64,000 nucleotides of DNA from Euonymus europaeus (taxonomy: Eukaryota > Streptophyta > Magnoliopsida > Celastrales > Celastraceae), in the NCBI GenBank assembly GCA_963580455.1, contig OY756962.1, forward strand, positions 23,573,001 through 23,637,000, given 5' to 3'. Below are positions 11,401 to 23,481 of this stretch, one piece after another. Every line of letters begins with the position of its first letter. The first letter of the stretch is position 1. A model generated the notes under the pieces. That model searched no databases and was not told where the DNA came from. It saw nothing but the letters and a program-made list of their open reading frames with translations. Both the position numbers and the translations under genes were made by a program.

Positions 11401-14400
11401 AGTGGGCAGGGTTGGAAACATACGAGATACATGTAGACCTTAACCCCGCATAGTATGTGGAGAGGCCGTTTCAAGGAATTAAACTCGTGACCTCTAGGTT
11501 GCACCCTTGCAACTCTACCACTGGGTTAGTACATATCAATATGTGGAGAGACTTTCCACATATTGAACCTAAAGCCTCTAGGTTGCACCCCTTACAACTC
11601 TACCACCGGGCCACATGTTATTCCTGTGCACATCAAAGAGCCAACTAAATATGAAAAACACGTACGTTAACCACGTACCTTTCTTCACGTTTTTTAAGTG
11701 TTGCAATTTGTTCCTGTAAGTTCATTATCCGTTCCTGACTATCTTCCCAGATATAGAAGAGTCAACCTGTTTCCCAGCCTCACCTGAATAATCCACAAAC
11801 CACTAATCAGGAAAAACAATACAATGATTACAATATCAGATTTGATTGGGGGTTAAAAAGGTATTAATATTGGGAACACAAGCGTGACCCCAGATTTAGC
11901 TTAATAAGAAATTCATTGAAGACGAGCAAAAAGCTTATTCAGTTCAGACCCATATCCAAGTACTCAACGTTTAGAATTGTAGGCTCACTGCTAGAATATG
12001 ACCACTGGGGTTAAACTCATTATCAATTTACATAAAGCTCATTTTAGATGTTATTAAAGATATTTACAGTGCCATCCTCTTACATATCTTCAGTTTTTTT
12101 AGGTGGCAACGCTTTCTTCTCACCGTTTGGCGATATGTTTCTGATGATAGCCAAAAGAGTGTGGAAATGCACTGACATACAGAGGATCATATGCATTTAA
12201 GTTGCAACTTCAGAATCACGTGTTAAGCCAGAAAAGAAAAGGTAGACATTAATGTGAAACATAAATTTGCTTAGGGATAAGACAAATAACACAATAAAAA
12301 CAATAAGAGGCAAACAATAAATAAGAAACTATGTTGTTCAGGAAACAAAGCTTGACACCTGATTGACTTTCCAATTCCTCAACAGCTTCTAACTGTTTTC
12401 TTGTCTTCTGTAACTCAGTCTGCAAAGCCTCTATTATTTGTTTTGCCTCATTATGGGCAGCAAGAGTATTTACCATTCGCAATACTTTTGTATTTGCAAC
12501 AGAATAATCGCCACGACCCAACTATTGAAAGCAAATGATAAAAGGGTTATTGAGGAATGCAGTCCTTGGACAAAATAAATCAAGCATCTATAATTGAATG
12601 ATAAACTAGTGAGCAGTAGTCTAAATAATTTACATAACAAGACAAAAGAAGACCTGATTAGGGTTTTGGGAGGGAGATCGGGAGGGATAGAAAGACCTGA
12701 TTATCCGATACATGCGAACATTTGACTTAGTGATAGAGTTGTAAGAGTGTAACCTAGAGGTTATAGGATCGATTACTAGAAACAATATCTCCACATATTA
12801 TGTGGGGGTAAGGTCTGCATACATTTTACATTCCCTCGACTCTGCCCACTGTAAAGCAAAGTATAAATAATGTAGTATAGAAGGCAATAATATACATTAG
12901 ATACAAGGCTATGTAATTATTATCTTGACCAGAGCCTCGCCAATAACTTACACATTATAGCCTCACATGATTTAAAAAAAGTTCTGAGCCAAAACAGTAT
13001 GTAGTATTTAAAAACAAATGGTTCTAAGCCAAAACAGAATGTACTATTAAACAAGGCCGAACATAATCCAATGACGTTTCATTCTATCCTCTCCTAGAGC
13101 CTAACCTCATTAGCCTTTAAGCATGTTCCAAGCATGCCTTTGACACCTACCTTTGACTCCAACAGTGAAATCTCTGAACGAAGTTGATCACTCTCCCTTT
13201 CCACTGACTTCATTCTTTTAGTTTCGTTATTAAGCTTTTCGTTGAGCAAATGTATTTCATTAAGCTGACGGTTGTTGATTTCTTTTTGTTCACGTAAAAT
13301 TTTCTCCAATTCTTTAATACAGTGGTCCTTCTTTGCAAGAGACGAGTCAAGGTCCTGCACAGTTAAAAATATTATAAAAGAAGTGACCAACAAAGTTCAT
13401 ATGAAAGCACTCACAATAGAAAATCATATTAGGGATAAGGATTTTAATTTATGACCTCAACAAGAGTTCTATTAGCTGTTTCATCCCTTGCTTCACCATT
13501 CTTCAATCTTGCAAACCCATTAACAATATTTTGTAACTCATCTCTCTCTACAGTAACCATCGAGAGCTGCAAAAAAGAACTAATTTCTCTCAAAGCCAAA
13601 TATAAACATAGATAAATACATATATATACGCACTGATAATCATTGAAATACAAGAAGTGTCATAAGTTTACCATTATTGTCATATAGAATATGTATCTTA
13701 TGTAACCCCCTAATGAGTGATGCACCAAAAAACCAAAATCATGCCACTACAAGTCTACAAATATCTTTGGCCAAAAAGAAAAGCACTAACTAATTATGCT
13801 AACACACAGCTACCATTTTCTCAAGACTGATTGACCAGTATAAAAATGTTAGAAGTTGAGAGTCGTTGTATCCAATATGTAACAAAGCATTATTCATATT
13901 CCAGATTTTACAGCTTGTAAGGGGTGCCAGTTGGCAATTTTTTTAACTTGTCTTTTGTTTGCTGAAAACATTAAGACAAAAACATATATCTTTTGGTTTT
14001 TTTTTTTTTTTTTTTTTGGAAAACAAAAATCTGAAAACATATTTGACATGTGTTTTTGTTTTTGTTTCTTGTTGCACCTTGGGAATTGTTACGGAAAAAC
14101 TTTTTTTTGCCATACATAATTAAGCTTTTTCACTCATCAAAACTATTTTCAAAATACATATTTTTGAAAATTCAACCAAACATAACCTAAACCTACAAAA
14201 GAGGATCTACAAGCCACACAAGTTATTTCCAGTACCATACAAGGAACTAGAAATAATAGCCTAGGTATAACAAGAAATAGCCAGCAGTTTAACATAAAGT
14301 TATGAGGCAAAAAAAAATTGCATCAGGAAGATTTTCAATTGTTTACTTGACTCTCGAGATAATGTGAGTGAAGAAATTTGAATAAAATCATAAAAACATT

Positions 14401-17400
14401 AAAAGAAAAAAATTCCAGTGAAACTCATTAGACATCCAACTTGCACAAATGCCTGAAAAAGCCACTTCAAAAAAATGGAGTGATAAATTTGCTACAAAAA
14501 CAAGGAGATATGATCCTATGATAGTGTGCACCTCCCCATGCTTACCATCGAATCAATCCGCTTGATATCTACTTGTAAAGCTTCTGCCTTCTCTTTAGCC
14601 AACCCAGCCTCAGTTTCAGCAGTTTGTTTACCAAGTTGTGCAGCATCTAAAGCCACCCCCATTTGTTTCAAGTGAGCCTTAACATCACCTACCTTCATCA
14701 CGCTGTCAATCACCTCTCTGCAACAGAACAGAAAAATCTTAGTATCAAAAGACACTAACCATGCTCCCTGAATTGAAATAACTCAGCTGGAAACTACAAG
14801 AGCATAATCAGTACTCAGTAGCTCCACTGAGAAGAAACAATTCCAGGAAACACATAACTATGCATACATGTGAACATTTGACCCAATGGTAGAGTTGCAG
14901 GAGTGCACCTAGAGGTCATAGATTCAATTCCTAGAAACAACATCTCTACATATTATGTGAGTAAGTTTGGGAAACGAGAGAATTTATATAGGAGATAGTA
15001 GGAGACGAAGATGAAGACCCAAAAAGACATGGCTTGAAGTAATAAGAAATGATATGAATTTAATAGGAGTGGATGAATGAAGGATTCATGATGGCGAAAA
15101 CGAATACATGTGGTGGAGTCCCGTTGATTTTCTAATAGACTCATGCAGTCAACCCCAAACTTTTGGGGTAAAGGCGATGATGATGATGTAAGGACCCAGA
15201 GTAATCAACCCCAAACGTTTGGGGTAAAGGCGATGATGATGATGTAAGGACCTCTGGGTACATCCTACGTGTCCAACCCCGCCCACCGAGGAAGCCTTGT
15301 GCACTACAGTATTTTACCTTCTTTTTTTTTTCATAACTATGCATGAATGAACTAGGGTAATTAAACTATACCAGAAAATCAAATCTTGTGGTATGTGAAA
15401 ACAACTCCTCCCAGCTAGTAGGCACCCAAGTTAAAAATCTTCACATAACTTTAATGTATTTTTCTATACCACAGATTCTTGCAAATAAAATGTGAAAAAT
15501 TAAGGCCGCAATAAGTATCAAAGTAGAACTACTCACATACTTTTGTAAAGATGCTAACTTGATAGGTATATCATCAGGACATGACACATCAGGAATATCT
15601 TTAATTGTCAACTTCCAAGACGACAACTCATCCTCCGACTGATATATGCATAGCTGGAATTCTTGCAATTTAGATATCTCTGATTCTGCCCTCTCTCTGT
15701 GGCCCTTCTCTTCCAAAAGTTTTTCCTTCAGTAATGCAATGTTTTCATGAGATGATTTCAACTTTCTCGCCTCATGCACTTCGGACTCCTGGTACAATGG
15801 CATCAAAAAAGATTAAAGAAATGTAGATGACTAATGAAGTAAAGAGTTGAATTGACTGACATAATAATGAAAAATTCCCTATCTGTGTGATTGGCATTGC
15901 TACTGGAGGAGTTCCTCTAAACCCCAATGGAGTTCAAAAATCCATACCAGAATATAACCAGAACATAAAAGTTACAACACCACCTATAGGGCATTGTCAC
16001 CGCTCCATTGTAATAAATCCAGGACTTTCTCAATGAATTTTTTTTCAACTAATTCATTACTCAAAAGACTTGCATTTTGAATATGGCCACTTTTCAGAGA
16101 CTTAGATTCTGAATTTAGACACTTATCAGTGTGGTGAAACAGAGGAAACCAGACTTACATAATTCCTCAGCTCTTCTTGCAAATGCTTGACCAAAATATT
16201 GCTGTCTGTAGAGGTACCTTCTTGAATTGCAAAATTTGATAATTTTTTCTCCATTACACTCCTCTGGTGCAAGCACTGCAAAGGAAATTACTTAACTGGC
16301 AACCGACAAACAAACAGATTATGTTGATGTACCATAATTTAAAATTTCAGAGGATTGTGATTTTGTGAGACTTGTGAGTAGAGTAGTAAAATATATCCAT
16401 TTTAAGGCAGTATAGCATGTCTGCATTGCATCTTGAATTCTTGATGTGGTGGGATTTTGGAATCAAAAAAGGAATTTTTTTTGAGATATTTGGATTTCAT
16501 GAAATGATAAATAGTACTATATAGAGTATCATGCTAACATAAACACTTGTATCTCAGCTGCCAAAAAATGTTACAATATGAAAAAGAAAATGTAATAAAA
16601 ACAGATACCTCATCAAGCCGCTTTTTATGTCCTTCCAGCTGATCTTTCAGTAGTTCTGACTCTTTCTCAGCATTAAGAGCTCTGCATTCCATTCTCTCGA
16701 GCTAGAAACGAAAGAAATGCACAATTGAACTTAAATATTTTTCATACATGGACCATTGTCAATTTAAATCAACATATTTAACCAACTCACATCTGCACAT
16801 TCTAGAAACAGAAAGCCTAGATTCTCTTCTCAACTGCTCAACATCATTGTGAAGAAGTCTTTTTTCCCTTTCTATGCTGCCAGAAAGATGACTCAGTTTC
16901 CCCTCAAAAAGGTTAGCTTTTTCTTCAGCTGAAGCTGATGCAGACTCAGCCTTCATCCGAAGGTTCTTTTCATTTTCAAGCTTTATCTAGATCCCAGATT
17001 GAAAAAAGACATAAACTAATGGTTTCACCAAAACAAACAATTGATTCTCCATGAAACAACAGATGTATAAGTCCAAGAAGAATTTCAAGTATACTACAAG
17101 TATTTCCCAAAATCAATATATTCAAATTTTCAAACATATATGTTACTTTTTGTTTGACAATGTTAAGATTTCTTAAAGTTATTTTATCCTTGAACACAAT
17201 AAGTTAACTTGTTGGGTTGGGACATTTCACATAATTTATACATATTTTAACACTCTCCCTCACGTGGCATGGGCAATCCAACAGCCCAAGTGCACAACAA
17301 ACAAGGCCTAACACTAGGGCTATTCTCACACAAGGCACACAAAGGCCGGTGGCAACAACAAATGGGGGGTTTAAATTGTAGAAGTCAAGGTTTGAACTTA

Positions 17401-20400
17401 AGACCTCCCCTCCACTACCATGTTAAAATTAATTAATTTGCCTTTTAATCCAATAAGTTAACTTGTTGGGCTGAGGCATTTCACATCATTTATTTATATT
17501 TTAATTTCTAACAGACTAAGGCGATATGTGCGATCGATAGAGAGATGTGCGATTGACAAAGGAGAAGAGAGGCAAAGATAGAGACAGGAAAGAAGGAAGA
17601 CAAATCAAGCCCCACTGTTGAAGTGTGCAAAGCGTTTGCTAAAGCGTGTTGCGCTTCGCAAAAAGCAAGTGCCTAAGTGCGCTTCTGAGACACTGTCAAA
17701 GAGAGACAAAGAGAGGTGCAAGCCATGTGCTCTGGCTCATGTGCTCTGGCTCACTTTTCGCTTTAAGCACATTTGCAACCTACTCCAAACAAAGTTTCTC
17801 AGAAGATGTTATTCAAAATATTTACCCAAAGTTAAGTCCTCAGATATACTACAATTAGATCCATAGAAACAACTAATGGACTTGAGTTGCATTTGCATTA
17901 TATCCTTGTGTGTACAACTAATAGACTTTTACAGTTTTACCCTTATAACAGATATTTGTAATTGGAGAAATTGCAATGTCACTTTCCTCTTATCAAAGTA
18001 AACCTCACATCTTTCTCCGCATCTTCTTTTCTTTTCTTCTCTCTTGAGAATGTAGAGAAAATATATCTTAGATAGACACCAAGGGAAGTCCACCCGCATA
18101 CAAAGAGAAAACAATCACAAATACCAGTTCTACAAGTTCTAGAATAAAAGAAATTCAAATTGGTATCTACATCACCTATGATATTTAATATTATGCCCAT
18201 GATCAATGCGAACTTTCTCACCAAGCCAGATGGCATGATGCCATGATCATCATATCAAAATTGCCAAAATAGCATCAGAATGAAAGCTAATCAAAGGATA
18301 GAACTAATAAATTCACATTCAAGACTCAACAGAACAGTCAGGATAAAAGAATAACTATAACTTGAATTACCTAATCAATTTTCAAAGAGGAGAGAGAGAA
18401 TTATCAGATCATTAAAGCTCATAAGGTAGAAGAGTTTTTACAATGGAAGATCTCTCCACTTTAAGAAAAACAAATGACAGAAAAGTACACAAATAGAAAA
18501 AATAAATAAACTACAAATCATTTGCATCATGAAAACCAGATCATAAGGCATACCTCAAGTACACTGAAAGATTGTAATTGTTTCTTTAGGCTTTCTTGGG
18601 AATCATTCAATTCCTTCAGAAGCTGATCCTGCAATGCCTGTTCACGTCGTTTGGCAGCAGCAAATTCTTGCTCTGTATGTAAGAGTTGGTCTTGAAATTT
18701 CTTCCTCTCAGCCTCTATAAGAATTGTATTGGATTAGGCAATCCATGCTTAAGCCAATTTTCAAAACCACAATAAAAAAAAGTGCTTTAGGCGTAAATAT
18801 AGAAACAAAAAGACAGTGACAACAGTACTTTCATCTAAGTAAATAAGATCTCATACTTATTTTGAGGAAATTTTAAATATGACAGAGCAGTGGTAGATAG
18901 CCTCCGAAAGACTCAAAGAAAATTACTAGTTTAAGTTAGGCCAGCACAGAAAAGGTGGTGCAGCATAACTGAAAAGAAAGGAAATTGCTCGAGTACTAAT
19001 ATCCACTCGTAGGTACAGCTCTCTTGCACAAGGGTTCAGCAGTGGACAGGGTTGGACCAAACAACATGCACTCAAACCTTATCTCCAGATAATATATGGA
19101 GATGTTGTCTCCAGGAATGAACCTATGACCTGTAGGTTGCACCACTGAAACTCTAACATTGAGGCACATGTTGCCGGTACAATGTAGACAAGTAAAAGGT
19201 AAACAACACTCATGCACAAACTCCCACACAGTTGGAAGGGTCAGAGACAGGCAAGATGTATGAAGCCTTCCCCCACACGATATGCAGAAAGGCTGTTTCC
19301 AGGGTTGAAACTATAACCTCAAAGTTACACCTTTGCAACTTAACCACTAGGCCAAATTACCTGCATTGCCCATACAATGTAGACAAAAAATGAAACAACA
19401 CAATGTGAGGACTATGAAAACATCCTTTATTCATCGATACATATATAAATAAATACTCTTTGTGATGATTGAAGTTGCTAAGGCCATGGTTCATTTTCTT
19501 TCTCCAGAATTCGACAAATACTGACCAAAACTAATCAAATTAGAGAAACCTGGAATGGAAATGGTTATTTTTCGAGACCCATGTCATCAAAGGTCAAAGA
19601 ATATACCACGCACCAGCTTCACCAAAGCTCCTACTTAAAGACTCTAATTTAGATTGATAATCACGAACTTGCTTCTCTGCACTGCTTAAGGCGTCTAGGA
19701 AATCTGATTTAACCTATAACAATAAGAGAAAAGGTTTCACAAACATCAAATAACATAGGAATGTAAAAAAAAATATGCAATAAGGTGCAAAGAAAAGAAA
19801 ACAAGATAATTCCACGATAAAATTCATTTTATAATACCAATGTAAACTGAAGCTTTGAAAAAACACTTAACCAGTTGGTACATGATGATAATGTTTACAA
19901 TAACTACCGTTTTTTGTCAAAACAATATCTGAATTATTTTCTATTTCATTTATTTTTCTTCTAAAATAATTTATTTTCACACTAACCATAACTTCTGATT
20001 TTTTGTTGTTTATATTATTTTAAATAGCTAAATGACAATTTGTATTTGACCCAATACACAGTGTCAACACTCCATATAACCATCAGTCCATCACATGGTA
20101 GCATTTCAAACATTAACCTGACTTGCACAAATAAATGATTACAATAGCATATTTAAGTCTAAGCCCACCGATGAGAGCAGAAAAACTCTTGGTCTATCAA
20201 AACTCCAAGTCTTTATATGCCCAATTCAAAGGGAAAACTATAAACCTTGCGTTAAAGAATTTTCAACAAAGAACATGATTAAATATCTCATGTTTACATT
20301 AATGCCAATATATGATGCTTATGTGAATGTCCACAAATATTGACACCTTATCCTAACATAATGACTATGATATAATTTCTGATTACCAGTAGTGATATGC

Positions 20401-21391
20401 ATTACATCCCTAACGGGAGCTTTTAGTATCCTTCAGGTAGATATCCACTTTCTTTCAGTGGTGAAAAATCAAATTGACAATGCATCGACATGCAATGTAA
20501 TTATGTAAAGCAATACCAATGTTATATTGTTTCCTGATTATGTGTTTTTTTGCCAATTATTAAGGGATTGTAAGCATTCTTAAGGCTCTATTTATCATGA
20601 AGTCCTTTTGTACTCTCTTTGTTTGGTTATATATATGTGCCTCTTATTAAAAAAACAGTACTAATATGAAAATAACCTGACTACCTGAGCTCTTGTTCAA
20701 CTTGTATTTGTAATTGATCATTCCAATGAACATGAAAAAATTGTAGAACAACGTGGATGAAGATGAAAATTTTAAACGGACACTACTCAAGAACACACAA
20801 AGCCTATATTCATAATTCAAAAAAAAAAAACTTTAGTCAATTGAAGCTCAAATCACAAATTCTTTTTTCCCCTTCAGCACAAGCAATTTTCTAATTTCTT
20901 TTGCTGCTTATCTATTCAGAAATCTTACTTATAACTAAAATCATACGCTAAAATATCAATCTCCACAATTCTAAAGAAATGTGATCAAACCAAATTGGAA
21001 ATGAGTAATGCCACAAATATAATCCATCGTAAAGAGATGAAGAGCATAACAAGTTATTATACATGACATTTACAACAACAAAAATACCTAGAAGAAATAG
21101 AATACGAGGATATTCACCCAGTAACCCAGCTCAGTAAAGCCTAGTATTCCTAAATTTGATCTTCGAAGCACTAAAACAAGAACCCAATAAACAAACGGAC
21201 GAGAAGAGTACCATCTGGCGACATTGGTAGTTGCGGATCATATGACCGGAGTGCGTTTCAGTTGCCGCGCCAGTAGAGGGAGGATCCTCGTAGATGACCA
21301 GCTGCTGGTCAGACCCGCCCGGTGGGCTCTCCATGATAGGCTCCGCCGCCTCGTCTCTATGTCTCTTCGGTGGCGGAGTTCTCAGTACCAT
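8478..21391 (-). CDS. MAD1: Mitotic spindle assembly checkpoint protein MAD1 (16 exons, two apparent frameshifts)
   Basis: MAD1 is a long coiled-coil protein that recruits MAD2 to unattached kinetochores and the nuclear envelope. Exons, in order of translation: 21391-21212, 19713-19614, 18714-18554, 16986-16791, 16701-16609, 16275-16159, 15788-15541, 14717-14546, 13566-13456, 13354-13151, 12521-12359, 11783-11679, 11309-11240, 9703-9575, 9207-9169, 8567-8478. All introns are GT-AG and phases match except at two places. The total is 2178 nt, about 726 codons, the usual plant MAD1 length. It starts MVLRTPPPKR, has LVIYEDP near residue 31, long heptad-rich coiled coil, and the globular C-terminal domain (FADRISVFRRACCELFGYK; IPAFTANFTVESFNRRT; stop at 8478). 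Exon 4 is 196 nt and breaks the frame before exon 5. Exon 12 is one base short and reads into TAA at 11725-11727. Either indels in the sequence or a decaying copy could explain this. Confidence 0.93.
9299..9360. repeat. CA/CG-rich microsatellite in a MAD1 intron
   Basis: The unit CACACACGAGTGCGCGAG is present twice in tandem and is followed by a (CA)n run. It lies in the intron between MAD1 exons 14 and 15. Alternating purine-pyrimidine sequence of this kind can adopt Z-DNA. Confidence 0.85.
10815..10910. repeat. Perfect 48-bp tandem duplication in a MAD1 intron
   Basis: Two identical 48-bp units (10815-10862 and 10863-10910) begin CATGAGTTTGTG and end AAGTACCTG. On the MAD1 strand each unit starts with CAGGTACTT, which resembles a splice donor. 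Identity between the units implies a recent duplication. Confidence 0.9.
11364..11535 (-). mobile_element. Au-type SINE in a MAD1 intron
   Basis: Read on the minus strand, the element has a tRNA-like head with an A box (CAGTGGTAGAGTTGC) and a B box region (GGTCACGAGTTTAATTCC). A middle containing GGGGTTAAGGTCTACA follows, then the tail motif CAACCCTGCCCAC and a short T-rich end. This is the head, middle and tail order of the plant Au SINE family. The copy looks nearly full length at about 170 bp. Confidence 0.75.
11536..11615 (-). mobile_element. Truncated Au-type SINE head
   Basis: A second tRNA-like head lies directly next to the complete copy and in the same orientation (CGGTGGTAGAGTTG; AACCTAGAGGCTTTAGG on the minus strand). 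It lacks the Au tail. Confidence 0.55.
12708..12850 (+). mobile_element. Au-type SINE in a MAD1 intron
   Basis: The A box is TTAGTGATAGAGTTG and the B box region is GGTTATAGGATCGATTAC. The family middle follows (GGGGTAAGGTCTGCATAC) and then CTCTGCCCAC. The extreme 3' tail is missing or diverged. Confidence 0.7.
14866..15333 (+). mobile_element. Au-type SINE split by an RTE-type LINE tail
   Basis: The 5' half (14866-14968) has A box CAATGGTAGAGTTGC and B box GGTCATAGATTCAATTCC. The 3' half (about 15249-15333) has the Au terminus, CCAACCCCGCCCACCG, GCCTTGTGCACTAC and a T tail. Between them lies a separate element flanked by GTAAG on both sides. Confidence 0.7.
14969..15247 (+). mobile_element. 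3' end of an RTE-type LINE with a doubled tail
   Basis: The motif CAACCCCAAACTTTTGGGG, then TAAAGGCGATGATGATG, is the typical 3' terminus of plant RTE-type LINEs, which end in short tandem units rather than poly(A). The terminus occurs twice (about 15149-15190 and 15206-15247), each followed by GTAAGGA, the SINE sequence at the insertion point. Confidence 0.65.
17161..17513 (-). mobile_element. TRIM retrotransposon (353 bp) in a MAD1 intron
   Basis: Two similar terminal repeats are present, 17161-17252 (92 bp) and 17421-17513 (93 bp). Each begins TGTTAA and ends TAACA, and they share CAATAAGTTAACTTGTTGGG. On the minus strand the internal part starts TGGTAGTGGAG, like a Met-tRNA primer-binding site, and ends with the polypurine tract GTGAGGGAGAG next to the terminal repeat. 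The flanks are GACAA and GACTA, a near-perfect 5-bp target-site duplication. There is no coding capacity, as expected for a terminal-repeat retrotransposon in miniature. Confidence 0.85.
18985..19172 (-). mobile_element. Au-type SINE in a MAD1 intron
   Basis: On the minus strand the head contains AGAGTTTCAGTGGTGCAACC and a B-box-like GGTCATAGGTTCATTCC. The middle is the family TAAGGTTTGAG, and the tail includes CCAACCCTGTCCACTG and CCCTTGTGCAAGAG. Confidence 0.7.
19196..19375 (-). mobile_element. Second adjacent Au-type SINE
   Basis: Same orientation and family as the neighbour that ends 24 bp away. The head has GGCCTAGTGGTTAAGTTGC and the tail ends with GTTTACCTTTT on the minus strand. Two insertions so close together suggest a preferred T-rich target. 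Confidence 0.7.
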
Positions 21392-21935
21392 CCTCTGTCT
21401 GCCTCTAGGATATCTCTGCCACTGAATCCGTTATGAACGAAGGATTTGAAGAGAAAGCGAAGCGCCAATCCGCAAAGGACTCGATGCTCTTTTTTTTTTC
21501 CTTTTCTTTTCCATCTGAAAGAAGAACAATTGAAACTAATTGCGTGGGCGTAGTTTATTTTTTAATTAGTGTTGAAGTCCTGGTTACGTCACAAAAATTA
21601 ATTAATTGTAAACATTTTAGGAAAATGATGATTCCATGGCTAAAGATCCCATGGTATTTCATTTCATATCTGGCATACTGACCGGACCATATGATTTGAT
21701 AAATTTGAATCTATGAGACACATATACATGTTAACTTAGAAAAATTTAAATTTTGGGAGAGGTGTGGCAACCAAAGCAACATTCTCTCACCTGAACTTTC
21801 ATTTTTTTTCAAAAAAATAGAATTTCAAAATGATTTATCTCCTAAAATATATGTTAGATTTCCGAAAAAATTATATATTCGGAATCAGTGTCTGAAACTC
21901 TTTCTAACAATATCCATTGTCGATATGTTTTATCA
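21392..21935. other. MAD1 upstream region, no other gene seen
   Basis: This holds the MAD1 5' leader and presumed promoter on the minus strand. I see no convincing TATA box, as is common for cell-cycle genes. The rest is AT-rich and non-coding. Confidence 0.45.
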
Positions 21936-22640
21936 GCTCAAGCGTTATTCCATTATTTTGCTATAATGATATTGACTAACACATAAAACACTGGAATAAA
22001 ATATAAACAATGGAATAACACACGCAATGAAATAATATATAAAATACAATGAAATAACACACGCAATGGAATAATACGTAAAACACAATAGAAAAATACG
22101 AAAAACACAATGAAATAACATACCACAAGGGAATAACACACACGCAATGGAATAACATATAAAACACAATGAAATAATACGCAAAACACAATGGAATAAC
22201 ATACCCACAATGGAATAGCATACACGTAATGAAATAACAGATAAAACACAATGAAATAATATACCCATAATTGAATAGCATACACACAATGGAATAACAT
22301 ATAAAACACAATGGAATAATATGCAAAACACAATGAAATAATATACCCACAATGGAATAGCATACACGCAATGAAATAACATATCAACATACCCACAATA
22401 AAAACAATGAAATTCATTGTGTTTTATAAAATTATGATATCTGAGGTTATTTATTCCATTATTTTTGAAACGAATTAATTTTGGATTACAATGAATTATG
22501 GATATAAATAAATTCTGAATTACAATGGAATAATACACAACACAATGAAATAAACGTACACCATGAACCCAATTGTCTCAAATCAATACATATTTCAGGT
22601 TTACAATGGAATAACACACAACACATTCAAATAAACATAC
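21936..22640. repeat. Minisatellite built on AACACAATGGAATAA-like units
   Basis: Variants of the core ACACAATGGAATAACATA are repeated dozens of times with higher-order spacing. Alternating blocks read ATACCCACAATGGAATAGC and ATAAAACACAATGAAATAA. The long open frame on the minus strand is a by-product of the short repeat and not a gene. Confidence 0.85.
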
Positions 22641-23059
22641 AACAACCCATTTGTCTCAAATCAATACATTTCTTTGAACCAATACATACAAAAACCTCAA
22701 TTTGACAGAAGTTTGAATATCAGTGGAATACAAATGAAGAATGAAGATGAAAAAAATACAAAAATGAAAGCATAATCGGGTCAAAAATTTCTCGATGGTG
22801 TTTTGGCCAAAACTTTGATGGATCTGGTGCTCCTCTATTCCGAGAACACGTATGTGGTGTCGGATTGTCGAAACGTTGCCGGAAACAACCAGATCTGGCG
22901 ATTGAAGTGGTAGATGACATATTCGTTCTTGGTGATTTTCCAACCGCTACAATGGTTTTAAGGACCGATCTTTGACTGGGCTTTGGTCTACCGGAAGTGG
23001 CGATTCTTTTGAGACTAGCGGCGGCCGGAACGCTGGTCGGACGGCGAAGATGCCGTTAA

Positions 23060-23215
23060 AGTGGAGAGAGAAACGATGTGTGACAGAGAAAGAAACGATG
23101 TGTGTGTGAGAGAGAGAGTATGTGAGAATGTGTATATGTGTGTGAGAGAGAAAGTGTATATGTGTGTGAGAGAGAAAGTGTATGTGTGTGAGAGAGAAAG
23201 TGTATATGTGTGTAT
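23060..23215. repeat. GT/GA compound microsatellite
   Basis: The unit TGTGTGTGAGAGAGAAAGTG(TATA) is repeated about five times. The flanking 22740-23060 is non-repetitive and carries only short ORFs that I cannot assign. Confidence 0.85.
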
Positions 23216-23373
23216 TACACAATCCCAATCAGCTTGTCACATCAGAATGAGATACCTGGGATCTTAAGCCCTGGGATATAAAACGCTTCTGAACATTTGA
23301 AGATATTTATAAAAGAAAAAAAATATTATTTTTTTAGAGAATCGTATCCTTGGAGCTATAAAATCATATATAT

Positions 23374-23481
23374 GGGTCCGTTTGGATCAGAATATGTTGA
23401 TAGAGTATAAGCACTCATAAAACGTAAAAGATGAGAGTGTCTGAGAGTATGAGGACCTTATATTCTGAAACAAACGGAGGC
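23374..23481. mobile_element. Short MITE-like element
   Basis: The imperfect inverted ends are GGGTCCGTTTGGATCAGAAT on the left, and ATTCTGAAACAAACGGAGGC on the right. Length is about 108 bp. The CCGTTTGG terminus is common in Tourist-type MITEs. The target-site duplication is not clear in this AT-rich flank. Confidence 0.5.

Noticed and set aside
17600..17800. Small ORFs in a GCGCTTCGCAAAAAGC-rich stretch within a MAD1 intron
   Set aside because: It looks like a dispersed plant repeat of GCTT/AAGC motifs. No known protein or splice support.
21224..21436. Plus-strand ORF opposite MAD1 exon 1
   Set aside because: It is antisense to the conserved MAD1 N-terminus, matches nothing I recognise, and reflects the high GC content of exon 1.
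21945..22538. 197-codon minus-strand ORF with Cys/Ile/Val-rich repeats
   Set aside because: It lies wholly in a minisatellite whose period avoids stops; all three minus frames are open and low in complexity.
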